DNA of 64,000 nt. Origin: Patagioenas fasciata. Lineage: Eukaryota > Chordata > Aves > Columbiformes > Columbidae. Shown here piece after piece: positions 34,701-45,797 of this stretch (positions are counted from its first letter, which is position 1; every line of letters begins with the position of its first letter). The stretch spans positions 42,543,501-42,607,500 of the forward strand of contig NC_092526.1 in assembly GCF_037038585.1 (NCBI RefSeq). Direction: 5' to 3'. Under the pieces are notes generated by a model that saw only the letters and a program-made list of their open reading frames with translations, was not told where the DNA came from and did no database searches. The translations under genes were made by a program, and so were the position numbers.

Positions 34701-34892
34701 CTCTGCAACAGTCAGTTCCTGGGATCCTCCAGTCACTCCAACAATATTGATGGATTGCGTTCCTTTATAATTAGAAGGAATTATTGTGCACTGAGCACCA
34801 GTGTCCACTAAAGCTTTGTACTCCTGGGGTTGTGTTGTACCAGGCCATAGTATTTGTACAGTCCAATAAACTCTGTTATCACTTTCCTCCAC
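31767..34892 (-). pseudogene. ERVL protease-reverse transcriptase-RNase H-integrase, broken
   Basis: The first frame (34,892-33,852) carries the aspartic protease motif ALVDTGAQ at about residue 27 and the reverse transcriptase active site YIDDI near residue 305. A stop at 33,851-33,849 and frame changes near 33,667, 33,310 and 33,020 break the thumb/connection and RNase H parts. From 33,023 to 31,767 a long frame holds the RNase H end (CTDSW), an integrase HHCC-type region, and the catalytic core with QIDYTTLP, ESDYGTHF and a GKIERYNG segment. It opens in the same frame as gag's last part, across an in-frame TAG at 34,916-34,914, as in ERVs that link gag and pol by readthrough. The multiple breaks make it non-functional. 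Confidence 0.88.
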
Positions 34893-34913
34893 CTGGTTGG
34901 AGGCAGGGCACCT

Positions 34914-36781
34914 CTAATTCCTGTTTTGCACAGTCTCTGGGTGTGAATTAGAGGTTCCTTCAAGAGCATCAGAATCTCTTCTGCTCCTTTTGTAAACTGG
35001 AGCAGCCACTTTCCTAGGAGTTTTTCCTTTTATCTCACGTACTCGTTCTTGAAGTTCTGAGGTAGGCCTTCCATGCCACTTATTCATGTTTTCTCCCTGC
35101 TCATGTAGGAAGAACCACAGTGAACCTCTTTTTGTGGGCTGTCTCTGCCCTCTCTCTCGAGATTGGAAACGCCTTCTCCTAACAGCTGAAACATAGGTTT
35201 GTGCAGGTCGTGAACGGTACGAGTCTTCTCTGAGCTCTTTGATTTCTTGTAACAGCTTTTCAAACCGGTCATCAGATTTTTCACACAGATTCTCCACAGT
35301 GGAGACACAAGCCCGTAGAGAACCAGCAAGGCTGTCCTCAAAGTACCGGAGCTGCTCAATCACTTCATTAATTTCTTGTACACCTCTAACTGACCAGACC
35401 ATTCCTGCCGATGTCTTAGCATATGCAGGTGGTGCACTTTGTACAAATCTGCACGACATAGATTTTGTACAATTGATTCTATCTGGGTCTGTCCCCTCTT
35501 GGCTGTTTGGTCCTAGATAGATGATCTCTCGCACAGCTAATTCTCTCAGGAACTGGATACCTCTCTCCATAGTATTCCATTTCCCTAACTTGGATATACA
35601 ATCTTCCTTGTAGGGAAATCTGACTTTCATAGCTGCAGGAGTCGGGTCCAGAGAGTAGAGGTATTAGATTCTCTTGAAATTGCCCTATCAATGGTGGAAT
35701 CTTTTGACAGAGATCCCAGCTGCCTGGCTTCACCACCTTCCAATTCAATTGTTTCTGCCCCATTGTCCCAGCATCGCAGCAGCCAGGTTAAAATATTCTC
35801 GCCTTCACGACAACTGAAGTCTTTTCGCAGGTCTCTCAGCTCACCTGGAGAAAAGGACCGAGTGGTGGTCACTTCATCTCCACCCTGTCCTGATGATGAT
35901 GCCTCTTGGGTTGATGTTGGCCCTGTGCCATCACCTGCTGCACAGGTAGTCTTTCTAGTGACTTTCTTACAACCAGCAACTGATGCTGATATGGGTTCAC
36001 CATCATTTGATTCATTTTCAGAGTCTGAATGACTGTCACAGTGATTGCTGTGGTTACAGTAGCAACAGTGCCCAGTGTGTGAAGACGGAGGGGCTGCCTT
36101 GTTAGCCTTTGAGGTTGGAGAAGTAACGCTATCTGCAGTGACCTTGACAGAGGAGCTCTGCGGAGGAGCTGTAGCTTCAGCCTGTGAAGCCGCGGTTGGG
36201 GGGGCAGTGGCTGCAGCAGCAGCTTTGGCTGTTTTGCCTTTTCTCGAGCGGCCAGGAGTGCTTTTTGCTAAAGCTTCTGAAGACGCACCGCAAATCTCAG
36301 GACTAAAAAGAGACACAAACCTCCTATTGAACCTCATTTCTCTTAACAGTAACACAAACTGACACACATTCAGCAAACCAGATAACACCATCACAGTTCT
36401 ATCAAAGCTCCAAGGATATTCAAAGTTCTCTAAAACATTTGCAAACTGTCCTAGCGAAAACACAAAAGTATTGTTAGTCAGCCTCTCTAAAGATTTGCTT
36501 GACCAATTAGCAAATATAGAGCCATTCTGCTGTTTAATCTCTCCTGGAGGTTTTTCAAGGTAAAGCAGAAGCGAGTAGAAATTCATTAGCGGCTGCAGTA
36601 TAATGAAATAAACCAGTGCCATACCACACAGAATCATCATGACCGCTGTCCAGTTTCTTGTTATATAATGAATACTTCGATTCAGAAAGAAACACCAACA
36701 CAGATATGGGATCAGCGAGCACAATGTAGAAAATAACTGATACAACTCATGCCACAACATCTTTAAGTCAATGTAATTCAC
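34914..36781 (-). pseudogene. ERVL Gag with hydrophobic amino terminus, one frameshift
   Basis: The first frame (36,781-35,627, 384 codons) starts MNYIDLKMLWHELYQLF and has three or four hydrophobic spans within the first ~170 residues (around 10-32, 44-62, 65-75 and 130-147). A long Ala/Pro/Ser/Thr-rich linker with Cys/His clusters follows. The capsid-like part (FSPGELRDLRKDFS...LTWLLRCWDNGA) begins near residue 305. The frame stops at 35,627 but continues in another frame from 35,630 (238 codons, coiled-coil region KLLQEIKELRE, basic tail), so a small indel near 35,640 breaks it. Membrane spans at the amino end of a Gag are unusual. Confidence 0.8.
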
Positions 36782-36926
36782 TTTGCTTTAATAACACTAA
36801 ATAATATCCGAAGCAAACAGACGCGCAAGTATCACAACTCTATGAGTTGGCACGGTGCCAAGAAAATTGAAAGGTACGTCAGAGCAGTAGAAGAGCCAAA
36901 AATCTCCAAATTTACCCCTTTCTCTT

Positions 36927-36944
36927 GCCCCACGTTGGGCGCCA
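36927..36944 (-). promoter_or_regulatory. Primer-binding site, tRNA-Lys type
   Basis: On the minus strand the 18 bases TGGCGCCCAACGTGGGGC match perfectly the complement of the tRNA-Lys (CUU, Lys1,2) 3' end. Six bases separate it from the LTR end. Leucine tRNA is the usual ERVL primer, so lysine priming is a distinguishing feature of this family. Confidence 0.93.
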
Positions 36945-36950
36945 ATTATC

Positions 36951-37600
36951 TGTCGAGGGTTAGGATTGCGGGGTGAAAATCAAACCCTGGCAGATGTATT
37001 GTTAACCTCCTCTCCCCCCCACTTCCCCCTTTTGCCCCTCCCTCTCCCCCCTTCTCACTCAGGACAGGCAATCGGGAGGGAAAGAAGGACAGAGAGAAGA
37101 GAGTTGGAAAAGTTAAAGATGTTTTACTGATGCTACTAATACGAATAGAGAAAATAATACAAAATATACAAAACCAATCTTGTAAGTCTCAGCAACTGCA
37201 GAGCCAGCACCCAAAGTCCTGGATTAGACTCTGTAGCCAACCGGAGCTGGATTCAGTCTGTCACTGGCCTCAGTTCGCAGGGACGACCAGCAAGGTCCTC
37301 TCCTAATGTCAGCCATGAGGAAAAAGGAAAAAAGGAACGAGATCCTCGTGATCTCCCACTTTTATATGAAGTATTCACGTGAATGGAATGTTATACACCG
37401 TTGGTCAGTCTCTCAGTCATCAGTTTTCTCGTTGCCCCTCTCGCGAGATGTCCATCCGTGCTTATCAATAAGTTTGCATTCCATTGCTGGGTTTAACCAA
37501 AACATGTGTTGGGTTCTCCAGGAAAATGCAGCTAACATGAAGGCTTTAGCTGACAGGCAAATTCACTAAAAGAGAAACTTGTTTTAACAAAACCAGGACA
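36951..37600 (-). mobile_element. 5' LTR of the ERVL provirus
   Basis: The 650-bp LTR is bounded by TG and CA and by the target duplication cagcc on its outer side (37,601-37,605). A TATA box (minus catataaaag) lies near 37,365. Confidence 0.93.
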
Positions 37601-37765
37601 CAGCCTCTCTCACTAACCCCTCGTCTGGCTGCATGTCTCTTCTTTCCTCTCTCCTTTTCTCAAACTCTCCTGCTTCCTGGCTCTTGTCTTTCAATTCCTC
37701 CATTTCAGTCCTGCAACCCAGCACTAGTTTTTCCTCTTCCCAACCTTTGTCCTGCTCCCTTAGAC
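37601..37765. repeat. Continuation of the ~0.89-kb tandem unit
   Basis: The right flank of the provirus (cagcctctctcactaacccc and on) is the direct continuation of the sequence left of 30,736. At 63,400-63,570 (inverted) the two halves are joined without a provirus (minus ...tctctgtgccagcctctctc...). Confidence 0.85.
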
Positions 37766-37771
37766 AGATAT

Positions 37772-38040
37772 CCACAAAGAAAACAGGTTAATGAGGAAAG
37801 CATCTTGTGGACTTCAGCAAGTTTTCTGACCTGTGTGTTATCAGGTAACTCTCTCAGCCTGTTGAAGTTTAAACTGTTCACCTGTAGAACTGTCTGAAAT
37901 GATGTAATGATCTCTTGTTGAGATTTATTTTTGTCCTTCTCTTCTGGCCTTAAAACCAACATTAGTTGCAACAAGGTGTTATATTTCGAGATTCTATTCT
38001 CCGAACACTTTTCCCAGTCATTTAACTTATACAGCAGCCA
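37772..38040 (-). other. Open stretch of unknown origin
   Basis: On the minus strand about 90 codons are open: WEKCSENRISKYNTLLQL, VLRPEEKDKNKSQQE, LPDNTQVRKLAEVHKML. It runs into the 0.89-kb unit. It looks protein-like rather than random but I do not recognise it. It may be part of the same ERV as the gag remnants next to it, or a stray exon. Confidence 0.3.
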
Positions 38041-38159
38041 ACACTAATTTCAGTATTTAACGAGATCATATTTTCTCCTATTTCCAAGTGCTTTCCTATG
38101 TTCTAAAACACCTCCCAGTACCGATGACTTAGGAACACGACTGAAAACAGTCATTTCTG

Positions 38160-39000
38160 ACCCCATCTCGTAAGTAAACCCCTTGAGAAGAGGGAGGGGG
38201 GAGGGGAAGCACAGGGCTGCTGGCAGCGCGAGTGGGAAAAGTGGGGAGAAGGTTTTACGGCGCACTTAAAAACAACCAGTAAAACAATTAACTCACATTC
38301 CTGACAAGCTGCTGGATTTGCAGAGAGGAAACACACAGAAGCATATAATATGTACTGTAAAACTCGCAGATAACACGTTGGTAGCAAGCATTAGCATTCT
38401 CTACTGCAAATTTCAACACCAGTGCTTCCTTATCTTCTAAGTTTTCAACCTGCTTATTGATGGCCTCTTGAAGATGGTCAGTCAATTGCATGTAATTCTC
38501 ACTGGGACCCTGATAATAGTTGTAAATAATTTGGCTGCTTTGTTGGTTTCAGATACCTCTACTATAGCTTTATAGGCAAGGTCTGCTGACTGCCTCAGGA
38601 TTTCAGAAGCTCATAGCGCCTGTAATTGTGGTGTGTCAATTAGTGTCTGTTCCAGGAGCTGGGGGATACCTGCCCCTTTCAACGAGTCCTCGTCATTCTG
38701 TCCTAAATGATCTAGAGCTGTTACATTGCACAGGTCTAATTTTGCTTGAGTCTTTCATGGTCTTACCTGATCTCGGGGCAACCCGTACACATACTCTTTT
38801 TCCTGTTAACTTTTGAAGAAAATGCTGCAAACCCCCATCCCCATCCGAGTCATCAGATAACACGGACTTGAACAGTGCTGGAGAATCACTGGTAACAAGG
38901 GGTTCGGAACAGTGCACATTCTCGCCAATACTTTCTAGCATCATAATTATTCGTATAACCTGAGTCCCCAGGTGCACTCCCCTTCCCATCACGGTCAGCG
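38160..39000 (-). pseudogene. Class II (betaretrovirus-like) gag remnant
   Basis: Minus-strand fragments in shifting frames include a capsid carboxyl region with the major homology pattern YYQGPSENYMQLTDHLQEAI followed by FAVENANA at 38,540-38,380. An earlier capsid stretch in other frames includes IDTPQLQAL, then QSADLAYKAIVEVSETNKAA, at 38,640-38,530. A still earlier acidic segment (SDDSDGDGGLQHFLQ) lies near 38,820. No LTR or pol was found beside it. The pattern QGPxExY...ENANxxC is typical of betaretroviral Gag. Confidence 0.7.
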
Positions 39001-39563
39001 GGTATGTTCAGCCAGAGACCGACAGAAGGGAGCATCAGAGGGTGAAATGTCCTGTGGAAGGAGCAGAAAGTTACCATCCTCTGTAGGTTTCTCCCCACCT
39101 GGCCCATGAATACCTCCGCTTTATTTTGGGCAATGGACCTTGTTCAAATGCCTTGTTCTGGGGAAAAAATAAAATGAGTGTTTTTAAAAAGAGCTATTTT
39201 TTTTAGCGAATGACAGACTTCAGTGCCACACAGGGAACCATGGGCAGTGCAGTGATCAAACATCCCTGAGGACGTACCTCAGCTTCAGTGTCTTTGCATT
39301 TGGTGTTTGGGGAGAGAAGGAGCAAACTCAGGCCCTGAGCTCTGAGACCGTGTGACGTGGATGGGGGGGAGTGCAGAAATACCTGCCCAAGACAATAGAG
39401 AGCACAGGGTGCTGGGGCTGGATTTTAGCAGAGGAAAAATGGGGAAAAACGAGAGGAAGGGAAAGAAATCTGCATTTGTTCAGATTTCCTTCAGTGCTGA
39501 AGGGTCCTGGTGCTGGACACAGTGGTCAGTCCCCCTCGCCGGTGAGCGGGCATCACCCGCTTC
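39001..39563. other. No gene seen upstream of the CCDC42-like gene
   Basis: Single-copy sequence. Short open frames have no recognisable domain. The stretch probably includes the distal promoter of the CCDC42-like gene. Confidence 0.4.
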
Positions 39564-39578
39564 GGTTGCCAAGGAACC
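39564..39578. promoter_or_regulatory. Imperfect X-box upstream of the CCDC42-like gene
   Basis: The bases GGTTGCCAAGGAACC contain the half-site GTTGCC and an imperfect second half (AGGAAC for GGCAAC). A separate half-site, cctggcaacc, lies at 39,601-39,610. They are about 210-255 bases before the start codon. RFX factors bind such sites in promoters of ciliary and sperm-tail genes, a class to which CCDC42 belongs. Confidence 0.5.
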
Positions 39579-39819
39579 GCCGGAGCATAATGCAGCTGCT
39601 CCTGGCAACCATTCCACACCAGCTGGGCACCAGCAGCTGGTGGCCACAGGCAGGACCGAGGCGAGGAAGGTCCTGGGAAAGCAGAGGGAAGAGGCACCCA
39701 GGGGCTCATCCCCTGCCCGGCTGTCTCTCCCAGGCTTGCAGAGCAGTTCCTGGGTGACCCGGTAGAGCAGCAGTGCCAGGAGGACCTGGGCTTTCTGGGC
39801 CCTGCTGGTGGCTGAAGCG

Positions 39820-42800
39820 ATGACCGCCAAAGATGAGGAGGACCTGCCGGCCTATTTCCTCAAGCAGTACAGGCAGAACCTCCTGCCCTTGCTCAGGTGA
39901 GGGGACTCCTCCACCCACCTCCATGCCCTCCATCCTCTTCTCCTGTTTCCTCCATCCCTCCTTCCCCCACGATGGCAAACTCCCCGATCTCCACTGCTTC
40001 AGTCTCCTCTCCTCCCTCCCTTGCCCAGCCCTGTTCCTCCCTGTGACCCCCCTTGCTTTGTCAGAGGGTTCCCTGCTGGGGATGCCGTGCTGCCAGACGG
40101 GATCTGAGATGGTGCTGGGTTGCTCTGGCCCGTCATCCCACTCTGGACACAGTCCAGCACCCTGCCCAGGCACCAGACCCAGCGTGTAACCTTGATGGAA
40201 ACTTGTGTGGCAGGAAACACAGGCTGACAGAGGAGGGCTCCCTGTCTCCATTTGTTCACCTCCAGGAGAAGAGGAAAGAAGCCAAACAGGTGCAAAAGGC
40301 TCTGGAGGAGAAGCGAGAGGTGAGAAAGATGGGAGGGTGCTGGGGCATGGTAGGGGTGTTGTGTTTTGTTGGAGGGCAGCAACGGGCAGGTGAGTGGCTC
40401 CGGGTGCGGGCGGCCACGTCACCCTCGCTCTGGTGCTGCCAGGCCTTCAAGGAGAAGATGGCTGACATAGCCCACCGGTGGAGGGAACTCCATGCCAAGA
40501 AGGACCAGCTGAAAACCTACATGGAGAAATCTATGAAGAGGTTAAAGGTATGCCTGCTCCTGATCAGCTCCGCTGAAGTGACCCTGAGCCACAGCGCCAC
40601 CTTCTCACCTCCCCTGGGGAGACAGTCTTGGGCCAGCACTTCTGTCCAAGCCTCCCTTGAGCCTGGCGGGGTGAGGAACAGGACTGGCAGGGCATGGGGG
40701 TTTGTACTGCAGATGGGGAAAGCCCTGAGAGCGCTTGGGCAGCAGGGAGCTTGTCCAGTACCAGTGTGATCTCCTGAGGGCCCCAAACATCCCCCAAGAA
40801 GGATCTCAGCCTGTCCCCACTGTTGACACCCAGGTGACTCCCAAGGGCAGATCCCAGTAGGTCTGAAAAGCAGAGTTCTGTCCCAGGTGCCTGTCTCCAA
40901 GAGCCAAGGGTCAGTGCAAGAGGGGTAGCCATGTGTTGTGGGGGTGAAATTTAGGGTTCTGCTTACTGCAGAACAATGCTTAGATGTCTCAAAGAGAAGT
41001 GCGACGTGGAAGAGTTCGGTGGCAGGTTCACTCTGTTATTCACTGCGTGGGGGAAATATGTCAAGCCGAACGCTGCTGACCTTCTCTCCAGGAGCCTGCA
41101 CCCTGATAACCGTTCACTCCGGAGTCTGTGTCTCGAGCTCCAGAGGTGAACTTTCAGGCGAGGCCATATCCGTCACAGTGCGAACTCTCAGGATTCTTCT
41201 CTCCCTGAGAACAGTTTGCTGCAGAGTCTGTATTTTGGAGCTCTGGAAGCAAACTTCCAGGGCAGGCCTGTACCACACCATGTTGAACAGGGAGGGAAGA
41301 TGTTCCCCAGGGTTCTGCAGCACTGCTCTGTCCCCTGTGAGTGTATCTCCTCCCAGTGCTGCTGGGTGACCCAGCTCCATCTGCCCTTGCCTTCCTTTCC
41401 TTCTGTGTGTGTGTATTGATGGGGGAAACATCACTAGGAAGATGATCACCTGCGAGTCCAAGCTCTGAAGAAAGCCGTGAGAGAAAGAGAGGAGAAAACA
41501 CAAAAGGAGATGGAGCTTTTGAGGGCTAAGAAGAAACTCGAATCCCTGAAAAAGGAACACCAGAAGCTCGGCAGCCAAGTGCAGAAGCACTCCATCTTCA
41601 AAAACTACCTGGAGGATGTGGTGAAGATCTCCCCACAGGTGAGTTTGGACATGAGAGACAGATCATGGCCTCAGGGAGGGCTGTATGTGGATGTTAAACC
41701 TGGAGGAGATAAGGCAAGTCCAGGGAAATCATGACACTTGGTCAAACCCAGACACCTCAGGTGGGATGGGAGGAGGTTCCCTGCAAGCCAGGCGAGCCAA
41801 GGGGACCAGAGTGAGGGGAGGAAAAGCAGAAAAGGAGATGAAGGCTTGAGAAAACCCAAGAAAAAGTGTTAGAAGGGGGAACAGCACAGAGCTGAGGGGC
41901 ATGGGGACCCCTTTGTGTCACTGTTTCACGTGACATGGATGGTTTGGGAGAAGGGCCAAGCTGCCCGAGAATGGGAGCCCAGGCAGCTGTCGGGAAAGCT
42001 GAGCCTTCTCTCAAGGGTGTGCGGGCGCCCCTCCCTGCATCGCTTGCACTCCTGCGGCCTGGCTGCCCCACTCCCATGGCTGGGTGACTTGGCCCTGGCA
42101 GCTGCACTTGTGGTTTCTTTCCTATCAGAGCACTGGGGGGTGGTACAACATCTCCCCTTGCTGCTGGCAGTGGCAGCTCTGGGACCGGCACAATGGGGCC
42201 ATCAAACAGGGAATGTGGCGACGCTCACAAACCAACTGGGGCAGCAGGCTCGCCAAGAGGGGAAATCTTTCAGCTGGGGGAGGTGTTGTCCCTGGTCAGG
42301 ACAGGGTGCCAAACAGCACGAGACTTGCAGTCATGAGGGGAGGGCAGGGGCATTACTAAACCCAGGATCCTTGTGCTGCAGTTTGAGGACATCCAGGACA
42401 TCATTTCCCGCTACAAGCTGCTGGTGAGGACGTGCAAGGACCTGCAGCAGTCCCAAGAGAAGGACAGGGAAATGATGGAGCAAGCCAAGGTGCTCCTGGA
42501 TCAGTATGAGGCAGAGAAAGCAGCTGAGATCCTGCAGTGCCGAAATGAGCTGGAGCAGCTCCAACGACGTTTTGTGCAGGCTCAAAGTGATGTCCGCTTC
42601 TGGGTGAGGAACTGCGGGATGGGCAGTGGAAGATCTCCAAGGCCTGGCTGGGTGAAGCCACAGGGTCATGGCAAGGCACAGTGGCAGACTTTGTAATTGG
42701 AGGAGATGCCTCATTTCATCCCTGCAGCAGGGGGTGCAGAATGACAAATGACAGACCAGGTCTGGAGCAGGTTATGTCAGGGCTTAAAACAAGGCCCTCA

Positions 42801-44334
42801 CAAAACCGCCAGGATCTTTCCCTTCTTGTTTGAACTCACAGTCAAAAGAGATCTGCTACCCAGTCCTTGGGGAGGTTTGCCTCGGCACAGACCCCAAGCT
42901 TGCTCCATCACACGCCTGTTTGGTTTGTCTAGCCTGGTCAGACTCATTTCCATTCACCATTCCTTGCAGTATCATCCCTGTCATGGGGCTTCACTGTGGA
43001 CCATCTCGTGGTCTCCACTGTTCATGGCTCGGGCCTCAGAGTGAAGCTGGTTTTGCTGATTTTTTATTTGTTTTCATCCTTTGCACAGCATCTGCACACC
43101 AGGGCTCACCCCTTCTCCTCCCTCCTTCCCAGTCCAACAATGACCCAACTGGTGGTCATCTGGGCTGTACCAAGGCACATGAATGTGTAGAAACGCGCAC
43201 AGCTCTGCTGGCCTCTGTTCCCTTTGCATCACTCTGAGGGGGTCTTGCCAAATTCCCTTCCTGGATACTCCAGGCTGCAGGAGTTGAGTCCCACCAGGCA
43301 AAGCTGGAAAGCGCGTGGTCTGGGCGGGTGGTGGTGGGATGCGCTGCCCCCAGGGTGTCAACTATCGGGGTATCTGGAGGACCCACTAGAACGAGGGGTG
43401 CAGGAGCTGGCAGAGAGATGGGGCTGCTCAAGGAGCAGCTGTGGTAGTTCCTGGATCTGCTTCCACCACACCAAGCTGAACCAGCTCCAGCATAGCCCTG
43501 GGTAAGGACAGGTTCTTCCTAGCAAAACAAAGGAGTGTGGAAGCCAGGCTCTCCAGCACTGAAGCAGCATCTTTGCTGGGACATATCACCATGCTGTGTG
43601 TCTCTCCTTCTCCTCCCCTCCTCAGACTGCTCGCTGGGCCGACATCCAGAACAGGAATGCCAAGAATGCCCTGATGCTGACGACTATGAATATGGCCGTC
43701 CACAACCTCTTCCAGTGCGTGAACACGCAGCTGAAAGCCAAAGTGCATGTGCCGGAGGATGACAGCCTCAGACAGCTGGACATGGTAGAACCAAGCCAGA
43801 CCCCCTCCCTGCCCAGAAAGAGGAGCAGTAATGACCCTCAGCTGCCCAAAGGGAGGGGAAAGCCCAGAGAAATCAAGGTGCCCAACAGACACTTCCCTTT
43901 CCCCCTGGGCTGTCTCTTGGGCATGGGGAATGGGCGGAGGACACCAGGCAAACCTGTCTCGTCCCAGGAGGCAGAGCAGGGGGTGGATGCCTGTTGGGAG
44001 CTGGGCAGGCTGGGGCAGGGGGTGCAGATCCACCCATGGCTATAGTCTGGCTTCATTCACCCCTCTGAGTCACCTGTAAAACCCCATTGTGGTGGTGCAG
44101 ATCCAGCAGGGCAATTGCCTTCATCCTCCTGCTCACTTTGGTTTGTGAAATTTGCACTCCAAAAGGGCCAATGGGCTCCTCTCTGCCTCCTGTTCCCACC
44201 CCTGCTGTGACCTCTACCATCTCTCTTCCCTACCTTAAATTCAGCAGTCTATCCTGGACCTCAAAGGCATTGTTACGGAGGTGAAACGGAAGGGCATGGA
44301 GAGCCACCGGCGAGCAGCTAAGTGTGAGCATTAA
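39820..44334 (+). CDS. CCDC42: CCDC42-like gene, seven exons, apparently intact
   Basis: Exons are 39820-39896, 40214-40319, 40443-40547, 41438-41638, 42382-42603, 43626-43784 and 44245-44334. All have AG/GT boundaries and compatible phases, giving 960 bp, i.e. 319 residues, close to human CCDC42 (316). The start opens MTAKDEEDLPAYFLKQY, like the EEDLAEYF start of the family. The centre is a long coiled coil (KRKEAKQVQKALEEKRE; FKEKMADIAHRWRELHAKK; EDIQDIISRYKLLVRTCKD; ARWADIQNRNAKNALML). The end is LDM-QSILDLKGIVTEVKRKG...EH with TAA at 44,332-44,334. CCDC42 and its relative CFAP73 are axonemal or sperm-tail attachment proteins. The residues favour CCDC42 over CFAP73. Decayed relatives lie inverted at 22,433-24,611 and 25,974-26,078. 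Confidence 0.88.
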
Positions 44335-45590
44335 GGGCAAGAGGAGGACAGAGAGCCCTAGGGATGTTGTGTTACGTCAGTGAAGTTTCAAAACCTTTCT
44401 AGCTGTTTTGTTCTGCCCAGTTGTTGAGTCCCTTTCATACTATTACAATAACCAAAGATTTTGAAGTGTCTCTCCGTTTCCTGGGAGGGTTGGAAGCATC
44501 AGAGCATCTTCACCCCAGAGGCCGTGGGGTGCCTTTTCTGGCAGGTGGGATTCTGGTTGCAGGAGACGGTGTCCCAGCAAAGCAGGCAAAATAGGGAGAG
44601 CAGGCCGGGACAGCAGGGGAGCTTCAAATAAGGATTAGTACTGGTGTTCACATTGGGACCTTCCAGCCAGACTAAGCTCTGAGATGTTGAAGAGGGACGT
44701 CACAGCAGGGGGGTCCGGTGCTTTGGAAGAGCTTCAGAGATTTTCCATCACCCCACCCAGGACATCTACAGATGTGGGTTTTGCTGCACAGCCATGTGCT
44801 GCGTACTAAAACTCACCTTCCCCCTCAAGATGTTGGGAAGGTGTGGAGAATGGATATAGGTGAAGGATGAACCAGCCAGGGTGGTTGCACCGAGCATTTG
44901 GCTGTTCATGGTGAGGGCTGACATGACGAATGCAAAACAAGAGGCCTAAAAATGGCTCTGGAGTCCCACTGTGGAGTTCAGGCTGGGCTCAGAGTCTGTT
45001 AGGGAGGACATTTGAATGCACCAAAGACCCAATGACATAAGCTTACAGATTTGTGCATCAAAGAGACCATTGATCACATACTTGCTCCCTTCTCTCCAGT
45101 GGTTTTTCCTGTCCTGAGCCCAGAGCAGTGGATTCGGCTAATGCATCCTCCAGGAAAGTCTGAGAACAGAAGGCTGCTATCAGTGAACAAATATATCAAG
45201 ATTTCAGGGCTTCGAGCATTAAAGGAGATTAACCTAGGGAGGCAGTTTCTTGCCTTTCCAAAGATTTCTCAGCCTGGCCCAAAAGAGAAACATTAGGTCA
45301 AGAGCCAGAAATGGAAGGGCTGGATGTCTCGCTGCTCTGTACTCTTGCAATACCAGAGAACTCCAAAGGATCTTGTTTCTGTTCCACTTCAACCATCCTG
45401 CTGTGACACAGCCTGAGACATCTCTCTGCAAAGGTCAGAGGTGCAGAAATCATCCAGGAGCCAAGCTTCCAACGGACATTTGTAGTGGCAGAGCCGCCCC
45501 CCTGCCCCGGGGGATGGGGTTGTCCCCAGCCTGGCTGAGAGGTGAAGCCAGAGGCAAAAGAAACTGAAGGAGCACCATTAGAAGGTAATA
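44335..45590. other. 3' flank of the CCDC42-like gene, no gene seen
   Basis: No clear AATAAA lies in the first 150 bases after the stop. Short open frames on both strands lack recognisable motifs. Confidence 0.4.
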
Positions 45591-45591
45591 A

Positions 45592-45797
45592 TGAGTGAGC
45601 AATCGCTGAACACATGCGTGCAGAGCGCTGGACAGTACATGCAACCTATCATGTTATTGTATAGCACGAGTTACAACCAATCACGTTGTTGTAAGGCGCG
45701 TGGACAGGGCAACTTTGCTATAAAGCCAGCCCAGTCCGACAATAAAGCGAACTCTGTGAACATCCCATTGGTGTGTCAGGTTCCGTGTCTCGCATGG
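45592..45797 (+). mobile_element. Probable solo LTR (class II-like), borders approximate
   Basis: A TATA box (tataaag, 45,720-45,726) is followed 15 bases later by AATAAA (45,742-45,747) and cgaactctgtgaac, the compact TATA-poly(A) spacing of short avian ERV LTRs. TGAGTGAG at 45,592 and ...ctcgca at about 45,797 would give TG...CA ends, but no target duplication was found. It ends directly before the left edge of the right QRICH2 duplicate. Confidence 0.5.

Larger units (their letters stand above)
30736..37600 (-). mobile_element. ERVL (class III) provirus without env
   Basis: This 6,865-bp provirus lies on the minus strand: 5' LTR 37,600-36,951, PBS 36,944-36,927, gag 36,781-34,914, pro-pol 34,892-31,767, polypurine tract 31,398-31,388, 3' LTR 31,387-30,736. 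The 5-bp target duplication cagcc is present at 30,731-30,735 and 37,601-37,605. Only about 380 bases separate integrase from the 3' LTR and hold no env. LTRs of 652 and 650 bp differ at roughly 17 positions plus small indels (about 2.5-3%, counted by eye). Gag and pol each carry breaks. The same family left the solo LTR at 8,328. Confidence 0.92.
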
